From: Tolypothrix bouteillei VB521301
GTDB lineage: Bacteria; Cyanobacteriota; Cyanobacteriia; Cyanobacteriales; Nostocaceae
DNA length: 64,000 nt
Reading direction: 5' to 3'
NCBI RefSeq assembly: GCF_000760695.4
Contig: NZ_JHEG04000001.1
Span: 4,236,895-4,300,894 of the forward strand
A program made the translations under genes and the position numbers. This document shows positions 52,724 to 61,685 of this stretch, in pieces. The stretch's first letter is position 1, and each line of letters opens with the position of its first letter. The notes beneath the pieces are model-generated. The model was not told where the DNA came from and did no database searches. It worked only from the letters and a program-made list of their open reading frames with translations.

Positions 52724-53055
52724 CTTCTAGACATAACAGCTTTATTAAATTCCTCTTCATTGGGGAATATTTCAAACACCTTATCCATACCAGTCAATTC
52801 AAATAAGATTCTAACTTGTTCGTTAATGGCACAGATAATCAATTTTTTATCGGCTGCACGCAGCGCTTTAAAGGCTAACACCAAAGCACCCAAACCAGAG
52901 CTATCCATAAATGTTACATTTTGGAAATCAAGCAATACGATTCTTGTGTTATTGTCTTGTTCCAAAACTTCGTTAATTACTTGTCTAAACTCTTGCCCTT
53001 GAGTAGAATCTAAAATTCCATTGGGTCGAATCACTTTCACAACTGGATTTGCCAT
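52720..53055 (-). CDS. STAS-domain anti-sigma-factor antagonist (SpoIIAA-like)
   Basis: A 111-residue single STAS domain. Phosphorylation site Ser52 or Ser53 in VTFMDSSGLGALVLAFKAL; further GILDSTQGQEFRQVI at the start. Phosphorylated by a switch kinase and dephosphorylated by a PP2C enzyme to control partner switching. Convergent with the PP2C response regulator, sharing four bases at their ends. No anti-sigma kinase is seen nearby. Confidence 0.93.
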   Translation of the reverse strand: MANPVVKVIRPNGILDSTQGQEFRQVINEVLEQDNNTRIVLLDFQNVTFMDSSGLGALVLAFKALRAADKKLIICAINEQVRILFELTGMDKVFEIFPNEEEFNKAVMSRS

Positions 53056-53338
53056 AATATCTTGGATTTTGTAGTTATACTAATGATGTTTTGAGTTGGT
53101 CAGCACATTTCAATAGTAATTCATTTGAAAAATGACTGCCATAGAGAAAATGTAAGATATAAGTTATAAATGTAAATTAATCATGAATTGTTCGTTTTAA
53201 TTTTTTATTCATATCCGGGTAAACTCTTGTTTTACCATACAAAGGAATTTTCAAATTAAAAAATATCTAACTTTTTCTTATCGGATGTTGCTCGCAGCCC
53301 GTTCTATCAATAGCGGGCGAAGATGCTCCCGATTTGCT

Positions 53339-53755
53339 TCAATGGAGGGCGTTGGAGCCCTCTCTAGGTATTAGCGAGATCCCCGCAATACAATCCCATC
53401 TATCCCACACGATGGATAATTTATATTTCTTGAAAATTCCTAATGACTCTATTATTGACCAAGCCGAAGCATAAGGGTACGCAGGAGTAGTACCCCTTAG
53501 TAAGGAAAAATACTCCATAACAACACCCTGTTTGTGCGTAAAAATCTGGTAGCTCATAGAAAGCTCCATAGCAGTAACTTTGCCAATTCCCTTAGCTGTA
53601 AACAAAGCATCGAAAAGTCGCTGTTGTATGTCTTTTGAAATTACCGAGTTATTATCAATAATCAAAATTTTTACATAATTTTCCTGAAAAAGTTCAGTAA
53701 AAATACGAATTTTGGGTATTGAGCATTGAAAATGAGGAATTGAGAGGGAAATCAT
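53339..53755 (-). pseudogene. Decayed histidine kinase ATPase domain
   Basis: A 138-codon open frame. The part VKILIIDNNSVISKDIQQRLFDALFTAKGIGKVTAMELSMSYQIF corresponds to a HATPase C-terminal part (consensus IDNGxGIP..IQxKLFDxFFTTKPVGKGTGMGLSISYQI), but the G1 glycines are lost (DNNSVI) and the G2 motif reads VTAMELS. The remainder has drifted. It cannot bind ATP normally. The sequence is given in two parts here; the frame is otherwise open, so decay is by substitution. Confidence 0.65.
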
Positions 53756-53773
53756 TTTCCCGTACTCGATCGA

Positions 53774-54439
53774 TCATCGATCGCTATTAAGCGGGCTAAC
53801 CTTTGCTCTGTAAAACAGCTTCTCACCTTGACGATAACCTGTATATCGTACTTTGACTATTTCACCTGGTTGTGCGCTGCCTTCCATTAACTGATGCAAT
53901 TGCGGATCGTAAGGTAATTCTACTCCCACAGGCGCGATCGCCTCCACACCCCATTGCTGTAAAAGTCTTTCCAAAGGCTTCTGTATCAGTGGCAATATAT
54001 TAACCGCAGGTAATTGAGTATTTTCTCTAGCTTTGTGTGCAGCCGTAGGAAATTGCACTAATAAAGATTCGAGCAGTTGCAAACTCGACTGCTGGAATTC
54101 TTGTATCAAAACTTGCCGTTGCTGTTGAAGTTGCTCTTGTAGGCGCTCGTACTCTTTTCTTATCTCTGTGATTTGTTTTAATAATTCTTGACTTGGTGGA
54201 TCTGCATCTTTCACCAAATCCACTTGAGAAAAAATTCTAATAAACTCATTTAAAGAAACTTTTAGCGCTTGTGACAACTTGAGCAACACATCCACCCGCA
54301 TCTGCTCAACTCCCAACTGTCGCAAGCGCAAAATTTGCCGCTCTGAGACACCAGCAGTGCGACTCAGAGCTTTAAAGCTAGAAATGTCCACCCGTTGCAT
54401 TAAGTCTTGCAACTTTTTAGTGCGATCGTTATCAGGCAT
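53774..54439 (-). CDS. HTH protein with coiled coil and GrpE-like C-terminus
   Basis: A 221-residue protein. An N-terminal helix-turn-helix (about 15-70; SFKALSRTAGVSERQILRLRQLG and VDVLLKLSQALKVSLNEFIRIF), a Gln/Glu-rich coiled coil (about 85-130), and a C-terminal piece that resembles the GrpE beta domain (about 160-218; WGVEAIAPVGVELPYDPQLHQLMEG then VKVRYTGYRQGEKLFYRAKV). GrpE is the nucleotide exchange factor of DnaK; here an XRE-type HTH takes the place of the long dimer helices. Members exist in cyanobacteria, with unknown role; a heat-shock or DnaK-linked DNA-binding role is inference. Confidence 0.8.
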   Translation of the reverse strand: MPDNDRTKKLQDLMQRVDISSFKALSRTAGVSERQILRLRQLGVEQMRVDVLLKLSQALKVSLNEFIRIFSQVDLVKDADPPSQELLKQITEIRKEYERLQEQLQQQRQVLIQEFQQSSLQLLESLLVQFPTAAHKARENTQLPAVNILPLIQKPLERLLQQWGVEAIAPVGVELPYDPQLHQLMEGSAQPGEIVKVRYTGYRQGEKLFYRAKVSPLNSDR

Positions 54440-54779
54440 TTTGGCTAATGGCTAATGGCTAATTGCTAATAGTTAATATCACCATTAGCTCTGTGTCTTT
54501 TATGCTTTGCCAATGGGTCGATCCTACTCTCCTAGGGAGATACTACGCATTGCCGCAGGCTTGTACCCTTTGGACTATACGCTAATTGCTATAAGTTCGG
54601 GCTAACCCTCCTATAACAATGAGCTTACCACGCACGCGGTTCAGTGGATTCACCAGTCTTCCATTAGCCATTAGCAATTAGCCATTAGCCATTAGCCATT
54701 AGCTATTAGCAATTAGCCATTAGCCATTAGCTATTAGCAATTAGCAATTAGCCATTAGCCATTAGCCATTAGCCATTAG
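54440..54779. repeat. STRR arrays of ATTAGCC heptamers with embedded element
   Basis: ATTAGCC/GCTAATG heptamers at 54442-54485 and a dense array at 54657-54780 running to the sulfiredoxin stop. The region 54520-54600 has a GC-richer block with GGAGATACTACGCATTGCC and ACTATACGCTAA segments, related to the block at 41830-41905. Confidence 0.85.
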
Positions 54780-55043
54780 CTAAGCCAAATGCATCTTGAG
54801 AACGCTTTTTGGGGCTTTGCGAACTCTGGCGATGATAGTTTCTTTACCCAAACGCTGGCATGCTTCATAGCGATGGCATCCAGAAAATCCGTAATATTTT
54901 CCCTCAACTTCTAAAACGTCTATCGGTTCTTGCTGTCCAATCTCTGCGATCGATTCCATCAAAGCTAAAACTTTCTCTGGATCGTTCTTTCTGGGTAGGG
55001 GTCGCTGTATTTGATTTAACGGAATTTCTTGAACTCTGACCAT
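54780..55043 (-). CDS. srx: Sulfiredoxin
   Basis: An 87-residue cytoplasmic enzyme that uses ATP to reduce cysteine sulfinic acid in overoxidised 2-Cys peroxiredoxins. The catalytic Cys56 is in YYGFSGCHRYEACQRLG, the hallmark FxGCHR motif; VQEIPLNQIQRPLPRKNDPEKV is the typical N-terminus. Length is normal. The stop is in the STRR array. A palindrome shared with the rubrerythrin promoter lies 44 bp upstream of the start. Confidence 0.93.
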   Translation of the reverse strand: MVRVQEIPLNQIQRPLPRKNDPEKVLALMESIAEIGQQEPIDVLEVEGKYYGFSGCHRYEACQRLGKETIIARVRKAPKSVLKMHLA

Positions 55044-55086
55044 AATAAGTTTTGTTAGTAAATTTTCTTGCTTTTAAATAAATCAT

Positions 55087-55099
55087 AGTCGTTATGACT
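55087..55099. promoter_or_regulatory. Operator-like motif upstream of sulfiredoxin
   Basis: AGTCGTTATGACT, an imperfect palindrome (AGTC ends). It matches both motif copies before rubrerythrin at 11 of 13 positions. Confidence 0.55.
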
Positions 55100-55704
55100 T
55101 TAATTTGCAATGAATTGTTTCGATGAGAGCGGTAGTAGTATCATCAAAAAATTTGTGGTACAAACACGACTTTGTTGAAGAAATCTTATGGTATTGCAGA
55201 AGTGACATGAGGAACACTGGTGGTGAAATAGCAGTCTCCATGTAGAAAATACTAATTTTTCATCTTGACCTACGGATTTTGTAGGTACAGAATTAAGTAT
55301 TTATTCTTATAATAAATGCAGCAAATAAGCCAATCGTTTGGGTAACAAAATCTATGGTATTGCCACAGTTTGGTACCAATGAAGTGTATTCTTTGTTTAT
55401 CCGGAATAATCTTGCACGTTATTGTAAGATGTGCAAAGGAGGTGATAAATGTGGCAACCGGAATACCCAAGTGGTAATAACCTTTTTCCCAACTAATAAT
55501 AGTTGCCAAGCAATCGCCCTTATCTGTTGTTTAACTACATAGTAGGTTCTTTAACAAACCTACCCCCTACCTGAAAAAATAGGGTAGTGACCGAACAAAA
55601 TAAAACTTCCCAATTTTAAACGACGTAAGCTGACCAGCAACAATCCATCATTCATACTCAAACACAAATACCTCTAGATAGATCTGGCGGCAATACTAAA
55701 ATTC
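55100..55704. other. Gene-poor stretch between sulfiredoxin and the SpoIID gene
   Basis: About 600 bp. The only item that stands out is a strong Shine-Dalgarno sequence with a 15-codon ORF at 55449-55496 (separate entry). A 62-codon frame at 55354-55542 reads through it but has no ribosome site or recognisable motif. Confidence 0.4.
55449..55496 (+). CDS. Candidate 15-residue peptide ORF with ideal ribosome site
   Basis: MWQPEYPSGNNLFPN, stop TAA. The sequence AAAGGAGGTGA (55435-55445) is nearly perfectly complementary to the 16S rRNA end and is three bases before the ATG, with the GGAGG core about seven bases away. A TAATAATAG triplet of stops follows. Could be a small peptide, a leader peptide or a chance. 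It is not cotranscribed with a clear partner: the SpoIID gene starts 208 bp later. Confidence 0.3.
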   Translation: MWQPEYPSGNNLFPN

Positions 55705-57312
55705 ATGAAAATTATCTTGCGTATTTCTTATACCGTACTTCCCTTGTTTTGTTTGCTGGGTTTAACAGGTGCATCAGGACCTGCGGGCAAAACAAAGGAT
55801 GTAGAACTCAGGATAGGTATAGTGCAGCGCTTTGGTGATGAACCCACAGAAAAGCTGCTACTCGAACCTACCAAAGGCGATAGTCTGAAGCTAAAATTTC
55901 AGGACGGCAACAAACAGCAAATCGTTGTCACTAACAAACCGGTAAACCTAGAAGTCAAAATGCAACTCTTACCGGAAGCAGCAGTAGAGGAAAGAGTTGT
56001 GTTGGGAGTATACCGTACTTATGAGACTGCTGAAGATAGTGCTAGAAAGTGGCGAGAACGAGGCATAGAAGTGGAAATTGCCCAGCCGGATCGCTGGCAA
56101 GTTTGGGCAAAACGGTCTGTATACAACACGCCTTTACTCAGACGCTTGCTCCTACAAAATATACTGGCTGATGGTTATAAGACGGCATTTGTCGATACCC
56201 AAATTTTGCGGCAAATGCCTCTGTTAAGCTTGCAAGCAAATGGCAAAAGCTACACTCAGAAGAATATACAGATTACCAGCAACCAGAATTTAATTCGAGT
56301 TCGTGAAAGCCAAAAACCGGAGAATGCAAGGCTGTATGCTGGCAGGATGGAAGTTCAGTCTAATGCATACGGAAGTTATACGTTGGTTAACGAAGTGCCT
56401 TTAGAAACTTACTTGCGGGGAGTGGTACCCTACGAAATCGGTGCTTCATCACCAACCGCCGCTTTAGAAGCACAAGCAGTTATTGCGCGGACTTATGCCT
56501 TAAGAAACGTACACAGATTTGCAATAGATGGATATCAATTGTGCGCGGATACTCACTGTCAAGTTTATTATGGTTTGGATGGAGTCACAGCAAATACAGA
56601 TCGAGCGATCGCAACAACACGAGGTATGGTACTTACCTATCAAAATCAGCTGGTCGATGCCCTCTATTCTTCCACAACTGGTGGCGTAACAGCATCTTTT
56701 AGTGATGTTTGGAATGGTGATGACCGTCCTTACCTGCAACCCGTGGTAGATGCTCCTAAGAGCAACCTATGGAATTTATCGGGGCAGAGTTTAGCTAATG
56801 AAAATAATTTCCAACAGTTTATCAATCTCAAGCAAGGATTTAACGAGAGTCAGAGGGACTTATTCCGATGGCAAAGGGAAACTAAACTAGAAGATATTGC
56901 CAAAGATTTGCAGAAATTTTTAAAAGTAAAGAAAAGCCCCTATGCAAAATTTAAAACTATTAAAGAGATGCAAGTCACAGAAAGAAGCAAGAGTGGGCGC
57001 ATTCTTAAATTAGAAGTTGATACAAATATAGGCGCTTTTACACTACATAAAGACGAAGTGCGAAGTGCTTTTGCTGCGCCAGTCAGTACGTTTTTCTATC
57101 TCAAACCTCTTAACAAAGGACAACCGGGTCTTTGGGGATATGCTTTTATTGGTGGTGGGTTGGGACACGGAGTAGGGTTAAGCCAAACGGGGGCTCAAAA
57201 TTTAGCCCGCCTCGGCTGGTCAAGCCCAAAAATTCTCCAGTTTTATTATCCTGGAACCAAAATGGAAGTTTTCAGCAATGCGATCGCACAAAACAACAAA
57301 CCACCAGGATGA
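55705..57312 (+). CDS. SpoIID/LytB-domain protein
   Basis: A 535-residue exported protein: signal peptide (about 1-24), an N-terminal region with a SPOR-like segment (VVLGVYRTYETAEDSARKWRERGIEVEIAQPDRWQVWAKR, about 93-135), then a SpoIID domain (about 215-525) with LETYLRGVVPYEIGASSPTAALEAQAVIARTYAL, STTGGVTASFSDVWNGDDRPYLQPV and GLGHGVGLSQTGAQNLARLGWS. SpoIID enzymes are lytic transglycosylases that act on denuded glycan strands; catalytic Glu (in VPYEIG) is present. Cyanobacterial versions are not linked to sporulation and probably remodel peptidoglycan. Confidence 0.92.
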   Translation: MKIILRISYTVLPLFCLLGLTGASGPAGKTKDVELRIGIVQRFGDEPTEKLLLEPTKGDSLKLKFQDGNKQQIVVTNKPVNLEVKMQLLPEAAVEERVVLGVYRTYETAEDSARKWRERGIEVEIAQPDRWQVWAKRSVYNTPLLRRLLLQNILADGYKTAFVDTQILRQMPLLSLQANGKSYTQKNIQITSNQNLIRVRESQKPENARLYAGRMEVQSNAYGSYTLVNEVPLETYLRGVVPYEIGASSPTAALEAQAVIARTYALRNVHRFAIDGYQLCADTHCQVYYGLDGVTANTDRAIATTRGMVLTYQNQLVDALYSSTTGGVTASFSDVWNGDDRPYLQPVVDAPKSNLWNLSGQSLANENNFQQFINLKQGFNESQRDLFRWQRETKLEDIAKDLQKFLKVKKSPYAKFKTIKEMQVTERSKSGRILKLEVDTNIGAFTLHKDEVRSAFAAPVSTFFYLKPLNKGQPGLWGYAFIGGGLGHGVGLSQTGAQNLARLGWSSPKILQFYYPGTKMEVFSNAIAQNNKPPG

Positions 57313-57394
57313 TTGTACCAGGAAGGAGAACTTATTCCCAATCCCAATCTCCACGCCTCAAGTACTATGTGTCACACTAGTATTAGGTCAATAA

Positions 57395-57426
57395 AGCAGG
57401 AAGACAGTTAGCGCTGCGTTCCTGCT
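57395..57426. repeat. AGCAGGAA hairpin downstream of petF1
   Basis: AGCAGGAA (57395-57402) pairs with TTCCTGCT (57419-57426) around a 16-nt loop. The same structure is in the second unit (58175-58206). Confidence 0.55.
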
Positions 57427-57477
57427 ATGCAACGTAAATTTAGACTGATTGCCAAAGTAGGTGTATAAAGCAGACAC

Positions 57478-57513
57478 AGCAAAGACAAAAAATTTTGTCT
57501 TTGCTGCTTTTTT
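57478..57513. terminator. Terminator between spoIID and petF1
   Basis: Perfect 13-bp stem AGCAAAGACAAAA / TTTTGTCTTTGCT with a 2-nt centre, followed on the plus strand by GCTTTTTT. It should terminate the SpoIID transcript and may also end petF1 from the other side. Confidence 0.8.
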
Positions 57514-57580
57514 CTTATGCTGCCTTTATAACACTCATCTAAAATTCACTCATTCAAAATGGTATGAAGAGGAGTCATCT

Positions 57581-57958
<378 letters not shown>

Positions 57959-58257
57959 CTATTACAAATTTGCTTCACTTTTGATACTAAGAGAAAACTA
58001 AGAGGATACAACTGGAATTTCAGCCCGATTAGTAATGAAATTTAGTTACCCGATTGCGATTAGTTTTACTTATATTTAATGGCAGTAGCTTACTAGCTAA
58101 TTGGATGTGGGGAGAGCCAATGCCCAATGCCCACGCCCTAATTGTTATATGTCACACTAGTATTAGGTCAATAAAGCAGGAAGACAGTTAGCGCTGCGTT
58201 CCTGCTGTGCGACCTAAATTCAGATTGATTGCCAAAGTAGGTGTATGAAGCAGACAC

Positions 58258-58295
58258 AGCAAAGACAAAAATCTTTTGTCTGTGCTGCTTTTTTA
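58258..58295. terminator. Terminator after petF2 (second copy)
   Basis: AGCAAAGACAAAA (58258-58270) pairs with TTTTGTCTGTGCT (58274-58286) with one mismatch, followed by GCTTTTTTATT on the plus strand. Confidence 0.7.
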
Positions 58296-58361
58296 TTATG
58301 CTGTCTTGACGACACTCATATAAAATCCACTCCTCCAAAACTGTATGAAGAGGAGTGACTT

Positions 58362-58700
<339 letters not shown>

Positions 58701-58880
58701 TTAAAGCAAATAGAACGGCTTATCTTTACAGAGCAGCCGCTGTTACAAATTTGCTTCACTTTTGATACTACGAGAAAACTAAGAGGATGCAACTGGAATT
58801 TTAGCCCGATTAGTAATGAAATTTAGTTACCCGATCGTGATTAGTTTTACTTATATTAAGGAGCAGCAAATTGCTAGATA

Positions 58881-59276
58881 ATTAGATAATTTTATGACTG
58901 CAAAAAAAATTGTAAATCCAAGTAAATTTCAGATTTGCGATCGCATTGTATTATACAATTACCTAGTTAAGGAAAAAATCTACAATGACAAATCAATTAT
59001 TTCCTTAATTATACTGAGAAGGAAGATGAGTTAGTCATGTAAGTAAAATTAGAGCAAACCTCAGGATACTTTAGGTAGCCTCTAGCCATACCTAAGTATA
59101 TTTTGGAAATAAACTGGAATTCTTCACAGCCAATTTATAAGAAAAATGGCTCAAAAGCTTGTGACTAAAGCTCGGTAAGTATCAATTAAGTAAAGTTATA
59201 ATTTTTAGACAAAACTGGGAGTAGAAAAACGTACTTTGGGGAAAAATATAGGTGTAAGTACGATAGGGTAGATAGA
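58881..59276. other. Intergenic region before bvdR
   Basis: About 400 bp, AT-rich with one HIP1-like octamer near 58937. No gene, hairpin or recognisable riboswitch seen. Confidence 0.45.
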
Positions 59277-59288
59277 TTGGTGACTCCA

Positions 59289-60290
59289 ATGTACAGTAAC
59301 TCAGCATTTTTACAAGACAGTCCTGTACGAGTAGGTTTAGTTGGGACTGGGGCTGCGGCAAAGCTCAGGGCTGAGGCATTTTTACAAGATGAGCGTTCCC
59401 ATTTAGTTGCCGTAGCTGGCAATACACCAGAAAAGACAGAAGCCTTTGCCAGAAACTATCAAGCACAAATGGTCAATTCTTGGCAACATCTCGTGCAGCA
59501 AGAAGATATAGACTTGGTGGTTATTTGTAGTGTTAATCGGGATCACGGAGCAGTTGTACGAGAAGCGTTAAAGAATGGCAAACACGTGGTAGTAGAATAT
59601 CCACTGTCTTTTGATGTGGTAGAAGCTGAAGAATTAATTGCACTCTCAAAAACACAAAACAGGCTTTTACACGTCGAACACATTGAAATGTTAGGTGGGA
59701 TACATCAAGCAGTAAAGCAATACTTACCAAAAATTGGTCAAGTATTTTTTGTCCGTTACAACACTATCAAACCCGAACATCCCGCACCTCGGAAATGGAC
59801 GTACAATCACAACCTTTTTGGGTTTCCGTTGATAGGTGCTTTGTCCCGATTGCACCGTCTTATAGATTTATTTGGTGAAGTGGTGTCAGTCAATTGCCAC
59901 AACCGATTTTGGGCAGTGGAAACAGATTATTATCAAAGCTGTTTCTGTGAAGCTCAACTTTCCTTTACAAGTGGATTGTTGGCTCACGTTATTTATGGTA
60001 AGGGTGAAACGCTATGGCAACCGGAACGCAAGTTTGAAGTTCATGGCGAAAATGGAGGACTTTTGTTTAATGAAGATACGGGCGTTCTGGTACAAGTAGG
60101 GGAAAGAAAACCTATAGAGGTTGGAACTCGACGGGGTTTGTTTGCTAAAGATACAACAATGGTTTTGGATCGTTTAATCAACGGTACTCCCTTGTATCTC
60201 ACGCCAGAAGAAAGTTTATACACTCTCAAAGTTGCAGATGCAGCAAGGCGTTCTACCGAACAAGGAGTAACACAAATAATTCGTAATTAA
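59289..60290 (+). CDS. bvdR: Biliverdin reductase (Gfo/Idh/MocA fold)
   Basis: A 333-residue NAD(P)H enzyme that reduces biliverdin to bilirubin. The N-terminal Rossmann domain has VRVGLVGTGAAAKLRAEAFL; the following blocks LLHVEHIEMLGGIHQAVKQYLPKIGQVFFVRYNTI, PAPRKWTYNHNLFGFPLIGALSRLHRLIDLFG and VIYGKGETLWQPERKFEVHGENGGLLF match cyanobacterial BvdR (Synechocystis type) closely as I recall that sequence. The ATG at 59289 is chosen; a TTG/GTG pair at 59277-59282 would add three or four residues. No operon partner. A perfect palindrome at 60303-60329 follows. Confidence 0.9.
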   Translation: MYSNSAFLQDSPVRVGLVGTGAAAKLRAEAFLQDERSHLVAVAGNTPEKTEAFARNYQAQMVNSWQHLVQQEDIDLVVICSVNRDHGAVVREALKNGKHVVVEYPLSFDVVEAEELIALSKTQNRLLHVEHIEMLGGIHQAVKQYLPKIGQVFFVRYNTIKPEHPAPRKWTYNHNLFGFPLIGALSRLHRLIDLFGEVVSVNCHNRFWAVETDYYQSCFCEAQLSFTSGLLAHVIYGKGETLWQPERKFEVHGENGGLLFNEDTGVLVQVGERKPIEVGTRRGLFAKDTTMVLDRLINGTPLYLTPEESLYTLKVADAARRSTEQGVTQIIRN

Positions 60291-60302
60291 AAAATTCCTA
60301 AT

Positions 60303-60329
60303 TCGTAATTAAGAAATTCTTAATTACGA
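60303..60329. repeat. Palindrome after bvdR
   Basis: CGTAATTAAGAA-A-TTCTTAATTACG, perfect 12-bp arms, inside AATTCGTAATTA-type heptamer repeats (60283-60340). It may act as a weak transcript end between convergent genes. Confidence 0.55.
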
Positions 60330-60417
60330 GTTAATAATGAATTACAACAGTTTTCATATAAATGAACCATACCCTCTGTAAAGGCGCAAGACTATCGCGC
60401 CCCTACTCTCTTTCTTG

Positions 60418-61629
60418 CTAGGATTTCCTATCTAAAACAATAGCCTGCTTCAGAGCCAATTTTTCTCTAGCTCGACGAGCTAATGGTTGTAGTTTAGTCA
60501 AGTTCCAGCCTGTAATTAAACTCATATCTTCTAAATTCATTCCCTTCATCAACATATCCACACACCACGTTTGTTGAGCTTGCTCAATAACGGGTTGTTG
60601 CCCTTCAGGGGTCAATAAACCTGCGGTTAAAATTTCCCAGCGATCGTGTATTTCTCTCTCGGAGATCGGTGCATTGCGATCGCTAAGAAATAATGCCAAG
60701 CAATCGTCTTTGCGGCTCTTAAGCCATAAAGTTAATGGATTGCGCGTGTAAGAACCATATCGCTTGCCTAAAATCCATTGATTAATTGGCACTTGTCGAA
60801 TGGAGCCTTGAGTTATTTGTAAAAAGTGCTGCTTGACATCCGTGATTTGGTGGGAACGCTCTAAGTTGACAATTTCGACTGGAGATAAACCAGCCCCAAA
60901 TAAAACGTACATGAGAGCATAATCTCGAAGACCGGATTTCTTTGCCTTTTGCAAAATACTGTGAACTAAATGAGTCGGTAAATCTACAACCTTCTCTGTT
61001 GGTAAAGAATCACAATTGGTTGAACTTGTAGAATTTGTAATTTGGTTTAAAAACAGCGTTACTAAATTTTCTAAAAATTCATCTCTATTATGCCAAAGTT
61101 GGTGAGATTCACTTGTAAATTCAACTACGGCATATCCTATTAACATACTGTTCAGTAAACTGGCTAGCTTTTCAGCAGGTAGGTGAGTGGACAACTTTTC
61201 CCGTTCCATTACTGTAGCTAAGTATTCAGCAACGTGGTGGTTGGCTTGAGTTAAGCCTTTTCCAATCGCCTCACGGTTTTCAACTGAGTAATGTCCAGCC
61301 TCACCAACTACAGAACGCACTAATTGTGGGACTTTGTCCAGAGTCTGCAACCGCTCTTCACAATAATCTCTCAGAGCTTGATAAACACTCGTCGTTTGGT
61401 TGGCTTGTATTTTTAACGATTCACCTAGCTGTTGAAACACTGGCGATTCGGTTAGGACTGCTAAAAGCAACCCATATTTGTTACCAAAATGCCGAAATAG
61501 TGTCACTTCGTTGACTTCCGCTAATTCTGCAACTGCTTTTGTTGTCGTTTCTGTGATTCCTTGAGTTGCAAACAAGAATCTAGCTGCATCGATCAGTCGC
61601 TGTCGGGTTGAAATAATTTGACCACTCAT
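60418..61629 (-). CDS. TetR regulator fused to an inactive tyrosine-recombinase-like domain
   Basis: A 403-residue protein. Residues 5-60 are a TetR HTH (TRQRLIDAARFLFATQGITETTTKAVAELAEVNEVTLFRHFGNKYGLL), followed by a TetR-type helical domain (to about 190). The C-terminal 185 residues match the catalytic fold of tyrosine recombinases (GLRDYALMYVLFGAGLSPVEIVNLE, a beta-hairpin around ITQGSIRQVPI, and QTWCVDMLMKGMNLEDMSLITGWNLTKLQPLA), but the box I Arg is Ser (GLSPVE), the HxxR box is missing, and there is no Tyr nucleophile, so it should not recombine. The ATG at 61629 is chosen; the longer frame begins with TTG inside an operator. Divergent from the acyl desaturase. Likely a repressor of it and of itself. 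Confidence 0.88.
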   Translation of the reverse strand: MSGQIISTRQRLIDAARFLFATQGITETTTKAVAELAEVNEVTLFRHFGNKYGLLLAVLTESPVFQQLGESLKIQANQTTSVYQALRDYCEERLQTLDKVPQLVRSVVGEAGHYSVENREAIGKGLTQANHHVAEYLATVMEREKLSTHLPAEKLASLLNSMLIGYAVVEFTSESHQLWHNRDEFLENLVTLFLNQITNSTSSTNCDSLPTEKVVDLPTHLVHSILQKAKKSGLRDYALMYVLFGAGLSPVEIVNLERSHQITDVKQHFLQITQGSIRQVPINQWILGKRYGSYTRNPLTLWLKSRKDDCLALFLSDRNAPISEREIHDRWEILTAGLLTPEGQQPVIEQAQQTWCVDMLMKGMNLEDMSLITGWNLTKLQPLARRAREKLALKQAIVLDRKS

Positions 61630-61638
61630 AGATGAAGA

Positions 61639-61657
61639 ATGCAAGTGCTACTTGCAT
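61639..61657. promoter_or_regulatory. Operator 1 of the TetR fusion
   Basis: ATGCAAGTGCTACTTGCAT: perfect 8-bp arms around GCT. It lies nine bases before the regulator's start codon, so binding would block its expression. Centre to centre distance to operator 2 is 47 bp. Confidence 0.8.
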
Positions 61658-61685
61658 TTAAATTTTTTCTTTGCTAAGCTTGGAG

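Noticed and set aside
54440..54780. Dense short repeats that could suggest CRISPR or an origin
   Set aside because: Heptamers of the ATTAGCC type are classic cyanobacterial STRRs; no spacers and no DnaA-box cluster.
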